Source: Casuarius casuarius
Taxonomy: Eukaryota; Chordata; Aves; Casuariiformes; Casuariidae
Direction: 5' to 3'
DNA: 64,000 bases
NCBI GenBank assembly: GCA_003342895.1
Contig: PTFA01000081.1
Coordinates: 124,001 to 188,000 of the forward strand
The notes under the pieces are model-generated. The model had not been told where the DNA came from and did not search any database. It saw only the letters and a list, made by a program, of their open reading frames with translations. Below, piece after piece: positions 45,401 to 58,745 of this stretch (positions are counted from its first letter, which is position 1; every line of letters starts with the position of its first letter). The position numbers were made by a program, and so were the translations under genes.

Positions 45401-48400
45401 GTCTAATTAAAGGAGGGTTACAGCAACTGCCATGTGCTGCTGAGCCACTTGCCTTGATTGAGAAAATGGAGTCAGAGGGTTTTCCGGCAGCTGGAAGTGC
45501 CATCGACTACATCTGACGTAACCAAACCGGCTGCTGTTGCTTGGTCAATGCAAGGTCAGATGCAGCAAAACATCAGGCGCAGTGAAGGAGCTGTCATGCC
45601 TTCAGAGGCACTTAAACAGGTATTTTCTCTAGAAAAGGCCAAAATTGTAGCTGCCTGAAAAGCTAAAGCAGCATTTTGTAGTGGATCAGGGGAAGCAGAG
45701 TTTCCACTAGAACAGCAAATAACAAAAAGTGGAGGTTGCTTTTTTATTTCCACCAAATTGGGAACAGTCTCCTCTGTCTCAAAGGTGCTTGGCTGAAAAC
45801 AGAGCTGCTCCTGTTGAGATGCTGCACAACGGCGCGTAGCAGAAAAGAGGCAGGTCACTGCTTCCTGGCAGTATTTTCTCCTCCACGGCAAATATGCCAA
45901 TTCAGCAGGCTTCCCAGCTTGCTTGTGCTTATTTCTGTGCCGGGCACAGCCAGGTGTCACACAGGTGAGGTTGCACATAGACATCCAGGGAGCCCAGGGG
46001 GCTTTTATCTATTTTCTCCACGTGGCTGAGAGAGCACTCAAAGACGCCTGCTGATTTTGTATGTTCGGTGCCGTGGAGAAGAAAATCGATGTGGGCACTA
46101 CAGATGGCTTCAGTGCTATAAGGTAATCTAGGCTCCTTTCTGATGGAAACAAAACTGATTTAGTCTTAATGGCTTAACTTTACTGACCATTAGATTTTGT
46201 TTCATTATTCAAAGGCAAACACTGAACAAGTGTTTCGTGAACGTGGACGGTCCTTTCAGGTGGAAGGAGGTGAGAACCATTTGTGTGTCCTTTCAGATGC
46301 TTGTTTTAGTGATTTCACATGGTTTCAGGAAGCTTTCCTTCTGAAATGCGTCTGAGGGAGAACTTTCTTTAACACGGCTCTTTTTTCCATGCCTTGGGAG
46401 CCAGTATCATCTCCGTGTTTATTCTGCACTCAGGGCTGATCAGCCGTCCTGAAGTGTTTGTCTCATCGTCTTACAGACTGCACCCCCACCCAGGAAAGCA
46501 GCAAGGGACAAGCTTTCTGCTCTCTGCAGGTTTTTCTCCCAATAAGCCAGAAAATAATGTTTGTTTCGCTCATATTCTTAGCTAGCGACGGACTCCCCAC
46601 CGAGACCCCCTGCCCTGTCAATTGCTGACTAATCATGCCTGCAGCAGAAGTAATCCGAACCAGGAGTTATTCAGCAGCAGCAGAAGGACCCATTAAAACA
46701 GATTATGCTCTCTGCTCCCTTTCGGTACTCATATTACAGGATCGGGCTGCCAGGGCCCTGCCCCAGGGCGCACACACCCAGCGCTGGGCAAAGTCACCCT
46801 GCAGTGTCCGCTCAGTGGGGCTGCCACCTACGGCAAAGGGCCAAGCAAAACTGAGGCCAGCCTGAATTCAGCTAGCCACTCGCAAGGGACCTGGGTGAGA
46901 AGGTGATGCTTAGAGGCAGGATGCACCAGGAAGCTGTTGTGGCCCACAGACAGCAATGCAGCTCAGATTGCCTGAGCCTTCCTCTGAGACTTCAAGGGGA
47001 GCAAACCTGGTAGTGTTCAGTCCCTGTGGCTTCACCCCTGGAGAAAGAAACTGCACCGCAGCAACGCCCAGAGGTAATTCAGCCGAGAAACTCAGTTGCT
47101 GCCAGGCACCAGGGAAGACTTTGCCCTGGAGAGAGGTGCAGGATTTCTGCAGGCCATATGGAACAAGCAGTTTGTATTTACATACCTTCCTCCCCTAAAA
47201 GCAGCTTGGTTGCAGGCCTTCACATCTGCCTCGGGCACGAGGCCAGTCACTGGAGGTTTGGTTGCCCCTTTGAAGTCTCCGTCTCAGCCCCCGGTTTCAG
47301 ACCTCGACCTTCTGGAGGCGCCGTACTCTCTGCCTCTCCGCCGTTGTGCAGGGGGCTACGGACTCTGCGCTGACCTCCCCTCCCTGCTTTTACTCAGATG
47401 CTGAGACTGCTGCAGGGAGCCCTGGGGGTGCCCATCTCTCTCCCAGGGAAGCTACCTGTGCTCTTCTGTTCAGCGCCTAAACGCAAGTCCAAGTCCAGGA
47501 GTTACATTTCTTGGGCATAGGAAGCCAGTCCGACCGCAAGGATAACAACCCTCCTTCCATCTGCTGCATGCACTACAGTGTATACAGGCCTTCTTACACC
47601 GACCAGCTTAATGCAGCCACCTCTCGCTGAGGAATGGCAGCTGCTAATGTGATATTTCGGAAACAGGCTGGAGCTGACATGAGCTATAGGATGAGCGAGA
47701 GCGACATAGCGGAGTTACCTCAGTTGGACAGTGAATCAGCCATCCTTTCTATTCTGGAAAGCGCTGCTGCACGGTTGATGATAAGTGGCTAGATCTTGCA
47801 AGACTTCCTCTCTCCGCATAGCTTAATTGTGTAACATTAAAGTCACAGCCTAAGCCAGTAGCACAGGAGTATGCAAAATGTACCTATTTACCTTGCAGGT
47901 TTTTAAACATACAGAATTCAAATAGGTTATGTAAAGCAGCAAAATCTACACAATTTAAATTGGCCTGACTTCTGAAAGCTGCAGGTACCAAGACCTGAAA
48001 GAAAGCCTGCAGCTAGACTGAGTATCCAAGGGAGGTCCCTTTTGGCATACAAAGATCAAGCACTAACTGAAATTCAAACATACCCTTACGCCTAGTTTTT
48101 ATCTAATTTCAGTTTCACGCAAAATAATGTTGCCCTAGAAATAAAATTTCCCCATATGTCTGCCGCAGCTCTACAATGGCCATTTAGCGGAGCAGTAAAG
48201 CAAAGCACTAGGCACTTGACAGCTCTTTGTGTCACTCTCAACATGCGTTCTCATTCTAGAGAGCGGCTGCCATGTATTCCAACAGGGCTGCTTTGCTTTC
48301 CTGAAGCAGTTACATGACTTAAGAGCCTGGTCATCTTTTCTGCTAATAGGAATTGTATATAGGAGCAGGACACAAGTAGAAAGCACTGCACATTAAAATC

Positions 48401-48800
48401 TAGCTAGCTCAGGACACCAGTAATACGATCTACACAGCTCTGCAAAATGAATTTTTATGATTTTCCCAGCTGAACATGGTTGCATTAATATTTCATTACT
48501 AGATTTCACTATGATTTTGGTCCTGTACTGTCTCAACCAATTTATTGCTTGAGAAGGTTATTTTTAATCTTCAGCAGTAACTGAGAATATACCCTTAGAA
48601 AACCTTTCCCAATGTGGAATTTCTTTGCTGTTTCATTATAATTGAGGTGATGCTGTATCCAACAGCTCTTTATGAGAACAAAATATATATTGCAATTTTA
48701 AGGGGGGGGGAGGGAGGCTTATCTCTCAGTTTCTAGATCAAAAGTCTGTGTTATCCACTTGCCTTAATTTTGAACGATAGAATTTCAGAAATTAAGAGTA
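42455..48800. other. Intergenic DNA
   Basis: No gene is supported. The stretch at 44230-44470 is AT-rich, repeat-free and contains a homeodomain-type core (GGCATTAATTAAAATATC). A C-rich stretch follows at 44621-44665. GC rises at 46740-47420 with several short ORFs, none with a recognisable domain. 48450-48690 is again AT-rich and repeat-free. Confidence 0.5.
44621..44665. repeat. C-rich low-complexity tract
   Basis: C12 (about 44623-44634) is followed by CCCCCCTCCCCACCTCCC. The opposite strand could form a G-quadruplex and this strand an i-motif. Confidence 0.8.
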
Positions 48801-51800
48801 GGGAGGATGAGTTAAAAAGACGTGATCTCATACAAAGAGGCTGTTTAGCTCTGAGCACTCAGTCCAGCTGGCCTCTGGGGTACTATAGCGCTTGAGCTCC
48901 AGCAATTTGCCTTTGAAAAATGGAGGTGTTTGGGCTCTACCTCAAACAGGGTCGAGGGTATAAAGACACAGGCAGCTTTAGGCCAGATTTTTCCTCTCTA
49001 GCCTTGTGATTTAGGGCCTGTGTCTCAGAGCCAGTCCTGGCAGCTAGAGAATGAAAAAATGCTAGTGACTGCATGGAGAGTCTGGTCTTAGCACTCCCAG
49101 CCGCCAAGCTCACTCAGCACCTGGACCAGCACTTAGCACACAGGACACTCACTGAACTAAAATAGGAAAAAAAAACCCTCTCTCAAAAAAAAAAAAAAAC
49201 CTCAAAATCTGCTTGACAGCTACAAAACATCTCTCAGTGCCAACCGTAAGTAATTAGTGTTAATTATTCATCCCCTGGCTGATCTGAAAAGCATCCTCCC
49301 TCTCCCATTTCGGATCCCTCCAGACAGGTATAGGCAGCGATACTGTTGTTCGGGGACACACCTCCCCTTAACTGAAGCCTGAAGGATGCAGGGGAATGTG
49401 CCATTTTGGCCCCTTATTATGTCCTCTGGAGTTTGCTCTCTTGGCCTTTCTCCCTGGATAACTTCCCTGTCCTCTCTGCAGGGTTGTTTTCCTGAATATT
49501 CTGGGGATATATAAGATGGGAAAGGGTGCAGGGAATTCCCTATCGAACACTGACGTGAGCACAACTACCCCTTCACTGCCTACCTGACTTGTTGTAACAG
49601 CTTCACAGAGGTGTCTGTACCCTATGTTCTCCTCCTCTTCCAGTCTGCGTGAGCCCAAAAGCCTGTCCTCTTTCCCCACCGTCATCAGCTTGTCTAGCAA
49701 ATACCTGCTCTTCCTTTCTGTCATATCACCACAGCTACAGTCACAACAGTACCATAATCCAAAGGCAGCCTGAAAGGATCACTCTGATACATATCACCGA
49801 ATAAGCCCAAATTTTCAGCACAGTATATTTAATGACATTGATATTTGACAGCACTCTATCAGATCTTGGTACACTTAAGGTACCTGCATTTTGAGGGTTT
49901 TTTCTGTTCAACACTTCTTCTAAAACCCCTTCTCTGGTAATCATAGTTCTTCTAATTTGGGGACTTAAAACCAATTCAAAGCAGAATCAGCGGACACAAA
50001 TTTTGCACTCTGACATTTCACATTTCTCAAAAATCACCCAGCTTGCTGGTGAGTGGCCCCAAACAGAATAGATACTCTTACTGACGCACTCGTTTGTATC
50101 TTTTGGGGAGAAACCAGGAGGTGGGCTTGTACTTATCCCTTTAACAGAATCCAAAAATGATGCTAATCCAAATCAAATGGTCCAACTTTGACACTTCCAG
50201 CACCAAACAACTCATAAAAGCCTTCCTAGATGCTAAACATTAGGTCTATTCTTCACAGCGAAGATGAGCAGCAGAGTCAGATTTTCTAGCGAAAGCGTTT
50301 TCTCCTGTAATCTTTCCAGATCCAAGAATTGTGAGGAGTGCATGGAAATTACAAGCTGCTATAAAAATTACAGAGACTAAAACTACCATTTTATCCTGCA
50401 TTAGAACAATTTTAACATTGTTAGAGGAATACATCTCAGCAATTTTAAAATTATTTGAGTCATGACAGAAAGACTCACAACTGCAATATTTAGCTTTCAG
50501 TTTCATCTCAGGACGTTTCTGAAGACTTGCAAGATGTCATGTCATATAGCATTTTGTGGGGACCAAAGAAAGTCTCTTTGACAAGTAACGCATGTAAATT
50601 GGAACCATTGATAATGGAGGATTTAATTTTATCTATTCTGTATTCATAGTACAATAAATAAAAAAGACTTCAGTGGTCACTGTAGGATTGCAACAACTTC
50701 TACCAAAATGCAATTTATAGTTGCATATTTTTAACAGTGAGCTTTGGCATACATTTGATTAAATTCTGCTTTCCAGTAAACTTAATGAGAATTCTAATTC
50801 CCAAGAGGTTTCTATAGGCATAACAGGTAAAAAGGAGTCTATCAAGTCAAAGCTGTGCTTGTTAGTACAGGGGGCTGACTCCTTTGAAGAGAAATAAAAT
50901 TCATAAGCATGCATGCATATATTTTAGTATTGCCATGATACGTACTGGCAGAACAATAAATAGTATGAAGATTTATTACCTGCTCTATTTCCCAGTATAT
51001 ACAAATCCAAATGGTATTTGTGAGGCATGACATTTTTCAGGAATGTGTTTCAAGTGAGTGGCTCGGGCAAACCATATTTATTCTGTGTCCACACTGCAAT
51101 GAAAGCATAGGTGTTCATATAGGTGTTCCTGAGCTAACCTTAAATTAGCTAGGAGGGATGTCATTGCAGCACTGTAGCTCTAAGCGCAGGCTGCCAAGTC
51201 CCCTTGAGAAGCTGGACACTTCTTTCACTGCTTCTGTTCGTATGTTACCCTTAGCTTGCTGACATCAAGATAAACCTTCAGTTGTTTTGGAAGTGCTGGG
51301 TATTGTCTTAGTTTCCACTGCTGGTAGAACATCTATCACACAGCTTTGTGGGCTTAGTTATGACAAATACAGGCTATTCTGCATATAGCTGTTTGTCAAT
51401 AAGTCATCCTGAAGTTCTTGGTTAAGTTTTTGCATGTACGGCTCTCACTCATGACCGGTGCAGCAAGACATGAACCTAGAGGAGAAAACATGGATATCCT
51501 AGAGGATAAAGCGTATATGGTGACTTACTGACTTAAGTTCTAGCCTGTTGTCCAGTCAGCTCAAGGGAGGTTACTGCATCCATGCAGAACCTTGCTGAAA
51601 TTGAAGCGTAACAAATTCCTTGTGCTGAACACAATAGCAAGTTTCCCCTATTAGAGCCTGCCTTTTTCTAGGCCTAGTATCAGCATGAATGAAATCCTGG
51701 CCACATTCACCTCTGGGGCAATCTCCCATTCGTATGAATGGGACCAGAATTTCTTCCACATGACCATAGATGTATCTCCTCTCACCACAGAAGTTATGCT

Positions 51801-51939
51801 CATTGTTCATCTTCAAACTGGCTCTGGTTTCTGGGAAATACAGTGTCTACTGGCTATTGTGGTTTTAAGTCAACTTTTGATGTGAAGGATTAATAGGAAT
51901 ATCTAGTCATGTAACGTTCTAATGTGCAGATTTCAAAGG

Positions 51940-52115
51940 GGTTCAATATTTTTACACCCACTTTACAGATGGGGACACAGAGACATTCAGGGGAGCAATT
52001 TGTTATTCAAGATCATGGAACGGGACACCAGGAAAATTGGAAGTAGCCCCTAGAGTTCTGAAGCTGTACCTCAAAGCTCAGTCTGTTAGATCACATCGTT
52101 ATTCCTCTAGTGAGT
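51940..52115 (-). mobile_element. MIR-like CORE-SINE, antisense orientation
   Basis: 'cactttacagatggggacac' (51959-51978) matches the reverse complement of the MIR segment (CATTTTACAGATGGGGAAAC). It is followed by 'agagacattcaggggagcaa', a diverged form of AGAGAGGTTAAGTGACTTG. 'ctcagtctgttagatcac' near its end fits the decayed MIR 5' part. Confidence 0.65.
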
Positions 52116-52169
52116 ATACGTTTCTTGCTATCATTAGCATTAGTCCTGGAATTAAAGGAGGATCAGAAT

Positions 52170-52210
52170 CTCCCCAAAGAATATAAACCTCCCCAAAGAA
52201 TATAGTAAAC
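52170..52210. repeat. Short tandem duplication (about 19-nt unit)
   Basis: CTCCCCAAAGAATATAAAC is followed immediately by CTCCCCAAAGAATATAG. Sixteen bases are shared exactly. Confidence 0.9.
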
Positions 52211-52529
52211 CTTGGTGCTTAGTATTTCAGTTGTCACTATTTGAACCTAGTTATTTTTAACGCTGACCAATGGTCAATTTCTATTTCTTATACTGGAACT
52301 AAAAACAAAAAACCCTAAAGCACATGAAAAGAACAGATTAAATATAGCTTGTGCTTATGCTGATTTCTAGAAATAGGTTAATAAACACTGCTTAGATGAA
52401 AGGAACCTCAAGCGTTAAAGAAAGAAATCAGAAGGTCTCACTTAAGTGATTTTTTGGCAGGAATCAAATTAACAGATATAATATGGATTGCTGACAAGGT
52501 GCTTGATCATTCTCTGCAGTAAGGATTTT

Positions 52530-52575
52530 TTAATGTATATATTATATTTATATATATAAATATACGCACATATAA
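52530..52575. repeat. TA-rich microsatellite
   Basis: ATGTATATATTATATTTATA continues with TATATAAATATACGCACATA. Confidence 0.8.
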
Positions 52576-53033
52576 GTTTGAGTGTGAGCTGATTCCATTA
52601 ACACTTCATTTGATAATGATAAATGACATTTTTATTTGAAAGGAAAATATTAAGAAGTTCTGATTTGCAAGAACAAGTCAGAATATATGACATTATTATG
52701 TCCTCCTGCATTTTCTTCTCCCTTAAAAAACACAAGCCTTCACTGAAGGGCTTTGTTAGTAGAAAAGAATACAAACATTTTTATTTAGTCCGTAGACAAT
52801 TTTCTTTTAATTCAATCTGTAAATGACACGAAGTATTTTTTGTAGGAGGGTGGAGGATAAAATAAAGAGGGAGACATAAGAGAGACTTAATGAGATCATG
52901 GAACTCCTTCTTAAGCAATACAGCATCTTAATTTCTGGTAAATTCAAGCAACCTCCATCTGGGGGTTGATTCTGTCAGGCTGTATCTATGTCTGTCTGCC
53001 TTTATCCATCTCTCTAGGCATTTATCGCCGTGG

Positions 53034-53052
53034 CTTCAGCGCAGCGCTGAAG
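53034..53052. repeat. 19-bp GC-rich palindrome
   Basis: CTTCAGCGC-A-GCGCTGAAG has two perfect 9-bp arms around a single A. It lies next to a CpG-richer patch (53210-53360). Confidence 0.85.
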
Positions 53053-54329
53053 TAAACAGGAGTTCTGCATGCAGCGTAGCTGCAGAATCCAGCCCCCGTT
53101 TGACAGTGATCGGGTCTGACATTGACAAGCACTTATACCCGATTCTCTGGCTCTTTTCCTTTGGCCTTATATACACGTGTTGTCTGGCAGAAGTTAAAAA
53201 TAAAACATTTAGGGCTACGCTGTGGTCAGTTCTCATGCGTCTCTGCAGTGCGAGGGGGAGGAGGGAGGGTGGAGGCAGCCGCATCTCCGCGTTCTGCACC
53301 GCTCGCATCAAGGTCAGCCAGAACTGCTGCGCGTGCAAAGCCGGTGCACACCCAGCGCACGTGGCTCGCTAGGAAGCTGCTTCCCCCTTACAAGTAAGTC
53401 ACGGGGAAGTCCAGAGGGTCTGAGAAATGCGAAAGCATTGCCCCCACTGGTTCAGCCAGCAGCTTTAGCTGGCCACACCCTGGTGCAAACAGCTCCTGAG
53501 CCTCAGGGCTGTTTCAAAATTTTCCATCAAAACTTTCAGAGGAAGTACCTGATTTCTCTGAAAATATTACAATGTTTTTATTTCATTCTGCTAAAATATT
53601 AAATATGTGAAATAGAAAAAATATCAGTGGAAACCCAGAAAAGCCTGATGGTTGGACGAGGGGAAGGTATTCATTTTGTCATTGAGAAGCTGATAATTTC
53701 AGCTTGACATTTTGGATGAAAAGAATGATGGTTTGATAAGTTAAAAGAATACCTGGGGAAACCCACCTCTGTTTCTGAGCAGCTCCCTTTCAGCTCTTTG
53801 TGGAGTTCAGCTGAGTGCTTTCCCCCACTTCTGAGCATCAAGGGGTGGCTATAGGCAGAATATTCCCCTTCCCCAAAATTTCCTAAGGGTGGAGGAACTC
53901 CTTGCCAGCCTTATCTGCCCAGGCTGGGTAAGTGTCATAATCCTGCTCAGGGATGCTGAGGGGTCACCTGAAGGGACCTCAGGGTTAAAAGCTGAAATGA
54001 GTTTTTACAAAGGTGGGAACAGAAGGAAGGAGAAGGGGATGAAAGGATGTGTGGAACCTCCTGGGTTGTGGAGCCCAGTCTCCTGCTGTCGCGTGCAAAC
54101 GTATCACTGAAACCCCTCAGGAATGTACCCATCCCCGTCACTGAGTTAGTTACAGGGGATCCCCCACCACTCTTACTGAAAACTTTTCAAAAAACTCGTA
54201 TCTTTCATTATAAGCCTCCTTCTAAAACAGAGGCTAAATTATTCCTGAATGGTTTACACTTACTAATGTAACGATACCGTCCAAGTTTTAAAGGTTTTCT
54301 CTTCATTCCCATCATGTTTACTGCTGACT

Positions 54330-55450
54330 CTTTGTAGCCTTCAGTATGTTACAGCGCAATCCCTACTCCATCAAACTAGTCACCTTTCTCTGCCCCTGCT
54401 TCAGGCTGAATTTCTCTCTTTGAATCAGAGGTGGCCACAATTGTTCGCCACATTCCTGAAAAAGTCTTACCAGAGCCCTACACAGGGCATTAATTCTTTC
54501 CTATCTCAACTAGAAAGACTTCCTTTGATGCAGCGCCAAAATATATTCCCAGTTCCCCTGTATCATTCCAACTGACAAGCCTTACCTTATATTAGAAATT
54601 GTCATTAGTCCCCAGCTACCTGAACCTGAACTATTGAATGTAATCCCATTTGTATCTCATCAGTCCCTGAGGATACTCTGTTTTGTCAGTGTGCTCTGGG
54701 CCTCCTTGCCGTTGACAGTCCCTCCCAACCTTCAGCCACCAGCACATTTCTCTAGCAGGTCCTATTCTTCTGTGCCTATTTGATTAATGAAAATGTTAAG
54801 TGATATTGCTCCCCAGACTGTGCCTTCAGAAACTTCACTTTTAGCTCCTTCTGACCTAGTATTTCCTCTTTCAGCATCATCCATTATTATCTCCTTTAGC
54901 TAGTTCCTACCCATTTTACAATTTTGGTGCTAATCCTCATCTTTTCCAGTCAAACAGCTCTCAACATAGCTCTGTATCAAATGCTTTTCTCATAGTTTAT
55001 ATGCATTACATCTATTGCCATTTTCTTTGTCTAAAAAGATCAGGATAATCTAAGAAAGATTATCAGGTTAATCTAGTAAATCTGCTTTTGGTAAATCCAT
55101 TCTGCATTTTATCTCATTTTTCCACTTACTCTATCATCTATTACCCTTTTTTCCAAATGTACTGTAATGCCTACTGATGTCATGCCAATATGCCCACACT
55201 TTAGATCACCGCTTTTTTCCCATCTTAAATACAGGAATCATGTCTGAAATTTCTTATACCACTCCCACTTTAACATATTCCTAAATATCCTTGCAAGTAG
55301 AAATGCAGTTTCAAATGCCAATTCCTTCAGTCTACCACAACGCAGATCCTCTGAAACAGCACAAACTGATTTTTACTTCTACCTCAAGAGGGGTCATTTT
55401 CATCTTCCAGAATTCATTCCCATAAAGCCAGTTTCCTCTGTCCAAGCTCA
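54330..55450 (-). mobile_element. Decayed CR1/L3-type LINE with reverse-transcriptase remnants
   Basis: Minus-strand translation in shifting frames gives, in the correct 5'-3' order: MIPVFKMGKKR near 55210-55245, MQNGFTKSR near 55080-55110, RKAFDT near 54975-54995, VKWVGTS near 54910-54930, and VSEGTVWGAISLNIFINQIG near 54775-54835. ALVRLFQECGEQLW follows near 54430-54475. These match the family patterns IPIFKKGKKxDPxNYRP, QHGFTKGKS, KAFDTV, VRWVENWL, VPQGSVLGPxLFNIFINDL and ALVRPHLEYCVQFW. Stops and frameshifts are frequent, so it is inactive. It may extend to about 55700. Confidence 0.85.
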
Positions 55451-57004
55451 GAGTCATCGTCCAAACTGACAACAGAGGCACAAAATTGTTTAATTTTCAG
55501 ACAGCATTTATGCTAACTTTAAACCCATCCAGCCCAAAGCCAACCTCACTATTTCTTTCCTTGCTCTCATCTAATTTAGATGGCTAAAATAACATACTGT
55601 TTGTTTTAACTTCCTTTGCACCTTCTGAGCTGGCTTCAACCCTCATTTTACCTCTGCCTTTTGGATCTTAGGCTTGCTGTTGATGGATCTGCTTCCATTT
55701 CTTGAAGACTTTATCATTTTGAAATTTCAGAGTTTTCTCTCAGGAAAAATACCTGCAATGAAACAATATCAGAAGAACATTTATTCTAAAGCATTGCAAA
55801 AAATTTTTATAATCCATTATGCAGTATAATGCAATTTCTTTATATTTATTGACTTAGTGACTAAGACTATTGATTTACATTTATTGACAATACTGTCTTA
55901 TATTTGAAAAGCATTGCTTCAGCGATTCAGTACAGCAGATTTACTGAAACCTAACCCTCATGTCTGATTGGAAAACAAACTTCCAGCCCTGTAAACGGTT
56001 GATATTGTGGGTTCAGTATGGCCCACCTGCTATGCACATTGATTGTGCTAGAATGCAACCATGCAATGTGTAGCTGCAGCTGGAAGTGTCCCTCAATCAA
56101 AACACCACTACTGGATCCAGATTTAATCTTGCTGTGATTCTATATCAAGTTTGCAAGTCAAAAGAGGGTTTATCTAATTGTCATCTTTGAAAGTTCACTC
56201 TGAGATCTGCAGTCAGACTCTGCCTTTATTTCCTCCTCCTTAATCACCAGTAACACAGACTGCATAATTAGCAAGTGAATGACAATTCAGGACCCACTGC
56301 AAAGCCCTGAGTGTGAGTTCATTTGAGGATCAGGCCTTTTAATTGAAATTGCAGAAGGGAAATGGCAATCCTGCCCCTTCTCCATAGTGATTTTGACTTT
56401 ATAGGGCTCTGAGTGTAAAACTTTATTGTGGGGTCTGACAGGGTTTTGCTGACAGAAGGAAAAACAGCTCTCTAAAATATACACTTGTCAAACATACAAG
56501 TTAAACCATGAGGCTGCACACTTGCATAGCCATTTCTCTGAACACAGTCATTCGTAGAAAGGTGTAAACTTCTGGCGCTTTACAGTTTTTTAGAGTGGAA
56601 ATGACTATGCACTGTACAAAGAAGCACCCTGTTGTTCCTGCCATACGGTTTAGCCTGCGTCGCAATCCCATGAATTCCCATCATATATTTGTATCCCAAA
56701 GGCTAGACTGAAAAATTTCAAGTGGTGCCAATCACTGTACTGAGTTTGTTTCACAGGAAAACAGATGAATTTCCAAAATATTATTTGCAATATCAATGCA
56801 TTGTATTCTATTCGCAATACTGAGTGTGTTAGATAAGCTCTGGGGTGATGCATCCTTTGCCACTCATTCTTCCAGACTGTTTATATGTGAACAAAATCCA
56901 TACTGCACTCATACTAAAGGGCCCATTGACTGTATTCGCATGCCAGTATTCCTCGTACAAGTAATGAAAGGAGGACTGATTCCAAGGTTTCAACTGAGGC
57001 AAAG

Positions 57005-57110
57005 CATTTGACGTAAGCCTATGCTTAAATGCAAATCCACCACTGAAATCCATCACATGTTAAGCCCATGATTAAATGTTTTAGCAAATCAAGGTCTAAA
57101 CCTCTGAGGT
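57005..57110. repeat. Fragment of an old amniote MITE-like repeat
   Basis: 'gtaagcctatgcttaaatgc' (57013-57032), 'ccactgaaatccatcacatg' (57040-57059) and 'ttaagcccatgattaaatg' recall a common amniote element with partly palindromic units. Those units resemble TTAAGCACATGCTTAAA and CCATTGACTTCAATGG. Confidence 0.45.
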
Positions 57111-57384
57111 GCTACGTAAATAGTAAGATCAAGCCTCCACAGCAAAACTAACCAGCAGAATGGTTGTGCTCTATAGTGTTATGTAACAGCTACTCAAAAT
57201 TATCTCCTCCTACAGATTCTATACGAGTACTGATATCAGACTAAAGTCATTTTGCTATAGCTAAACTATTTTGCTATAGCATTTTCATATTCATCTAGTA
57301 TACTTGTATACCTGTGCAACTCAATTTCTTACATGTAGATGAGACCTAATTATAACTGGTAATATCTTTTGGGCATTATCCTGT

Positions 57385-57500
57385 TTTCATATACTGGAAT
57401 TGAAATTTACAGGATAAATGACTTGTTTCATGACATGATCAAGATATAGCTGCCAAGGCAGAGCTGAATTCTATACCACTTTAGCCTCATGCACATGGTC
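57385..57500 (-). mobile_element. MIR-like SINE fragment, antisense
   Basis: 'aaatgacttgtttcatgaca' (57415-57434) and 'gcagagctgaattctatacc' (57459-57478) match, in order, the antisense MIR segments AAGTGACTTGCCCAAGGTCA and GCAGAGCTGGGATTCGAACC. Confidence 0.5.
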
Positions 57501-58379
57501 AGCTCACTTAAACATGACTTATTTCAGTAACTCGGTTAAAAACTTTAACCCAAGTGCTACTCTGCTTGGTAATTCACATTGTAGTTTTAGTAGGAATTAA
57601 TTAACATATCAAGCATAGCCCCAAACTTAATTTTAGGTATTTTACAAGTAGTACACAGTTATATCCCTGCTTTGGTACCACTGAAAAGCCTATTCTTGTC
57701 TTAATGTCTAGATAAGATTATTAATGTCCTGTCTCCCTGGTCCTGTGGTATTGATTTGCCACGCCAGTTAACAGGAATATGACTTATTTTTATCCCCTTC
57801 TTTACTGAAGTGTTCGCTAGGTGAAGAAATGTGCCTATCCTATATGGAGAAATATCTTATTTCCATTAACAAGATGGCATAAAATAATACAGTATCTCCT
57901 TTTTCAACATTTCAACTAAACTTATTCCTCTTGTTCATGGGCACAGAAAGTCAAACCTTTATTCATCACAATGCTGCATGTAATAAATGAATAATATTTA
58001 TTCAACTATATAATAGTGCTTGGATAATGCAACTTTTAGCAATAACATTTTTCTTTTTTCTTTTTTTTTTCTGCTTTAATTCTTGTCTTCTTTTTTTATT
58101 TAAAATTCCCAGACCCTCATTATTAAATGATAGCCTACAAACTATTAAACCATACCAATTAGAACTAGCAGATACTTCTTCAAAATGAAGAGTGAAGTGT
58201 TGATTTATTACAAAAAACATTCACATCCCTAAGCCTTCCCATGCAGCCAGGATCTGCTCAGGTTACTCAGAGTAGCTCTGAATTTACCACTCCGTGCTCC
58301 ACAATGATTGAGTGTACTGTGAGGTGTCAGTGTAATGCACTTAAAGACAAATGCAACCTTAGGATGTGTCCAGGAAGGT

Positions 58380-58745
58380 ATTTCCAAATAGGGATGCAAA
58401 GAACTAACACTAAGGAACAAGGAAATCATATCATTTCCTCCAAAATAGTCCAAATAATTCTGGTCCTCCGATTCAAGAAAGAAAAACTCAACCAGGTGCA
58501 AAGGACAACTAGGATAATCAGAGGCGAGGAAGACAGAGAAGGGAAAGCACTGTTGCCTATGAACAGCTGACCCTGAGAAATACCACAGAGAGAAGAAAAA
58601 GGTCAACACTGGCACTAAAACAGCATAAACAGGATAAATTTAGGCTAGAAAACAGGTTTCAAAGCATCAGAGCAGAGATGTTCTAGAAGAGCCTTTCAGT
58701 AAGAGTAGTGGAGAAAAAATCCAACTGCTTATAAGATAGAGCTTA
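58380..58745 (+). mobile_element. Decayed CR1/L3-type LINE, 3' end of ORF and UTR
   Basis: Plus-strand translation near 58448-58530 gives VLRFKKEKLNQVQRTTRIIR, a clear remnant of the C-terminal LINE pattern VQFWxPxFKKDxxKLExVQRRATRMIRG. Downstream, 'aaatttaggctagaaaacag' (58635-58654) and 'gttctagaagagcctttcag' (58680-58699) match the conserved 3' region. The orientation is opposite to the LINE at 54330-55450. Confidence 0.8.

Larger units (their letters stand above)
48800..54330. other. Intergenic DNA
   Basis: No gene is supported. It contains a MIR-like SINE (51940-52115), a small tandem duplication (52170-52210), a TA-rich microsatellite (52530-52575) and a GC-rich palindrome (53034-53052). 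50340-50660 is AT-rich and repeat-free. Confidence 0.5.
55700..58240. other. Intergenic DNA
   Basis: No gene is supported. It contains old repeat fragments near 57005-57110 and 57385-57500 and a T/C-rich run at 58045-58100. The motif 'attttgctatagc' is duplicated at about 57249-57280. Confidence 0.5.

Noticed and set aside
46635..47404. A cluster of ORFs in moderately GC-rich sequence that could suggest an exon
   Set aside because: I see no recognisable peptide and no pair of convincing splice sites. Chance ORFs are the simpler explanation.
58241..58570. A 109-codon plus-strand ORF
   Set aside because: Its second half is a LINE remnant (FKKEKLNQVQR). The first half has no support, so it is not a host gene.
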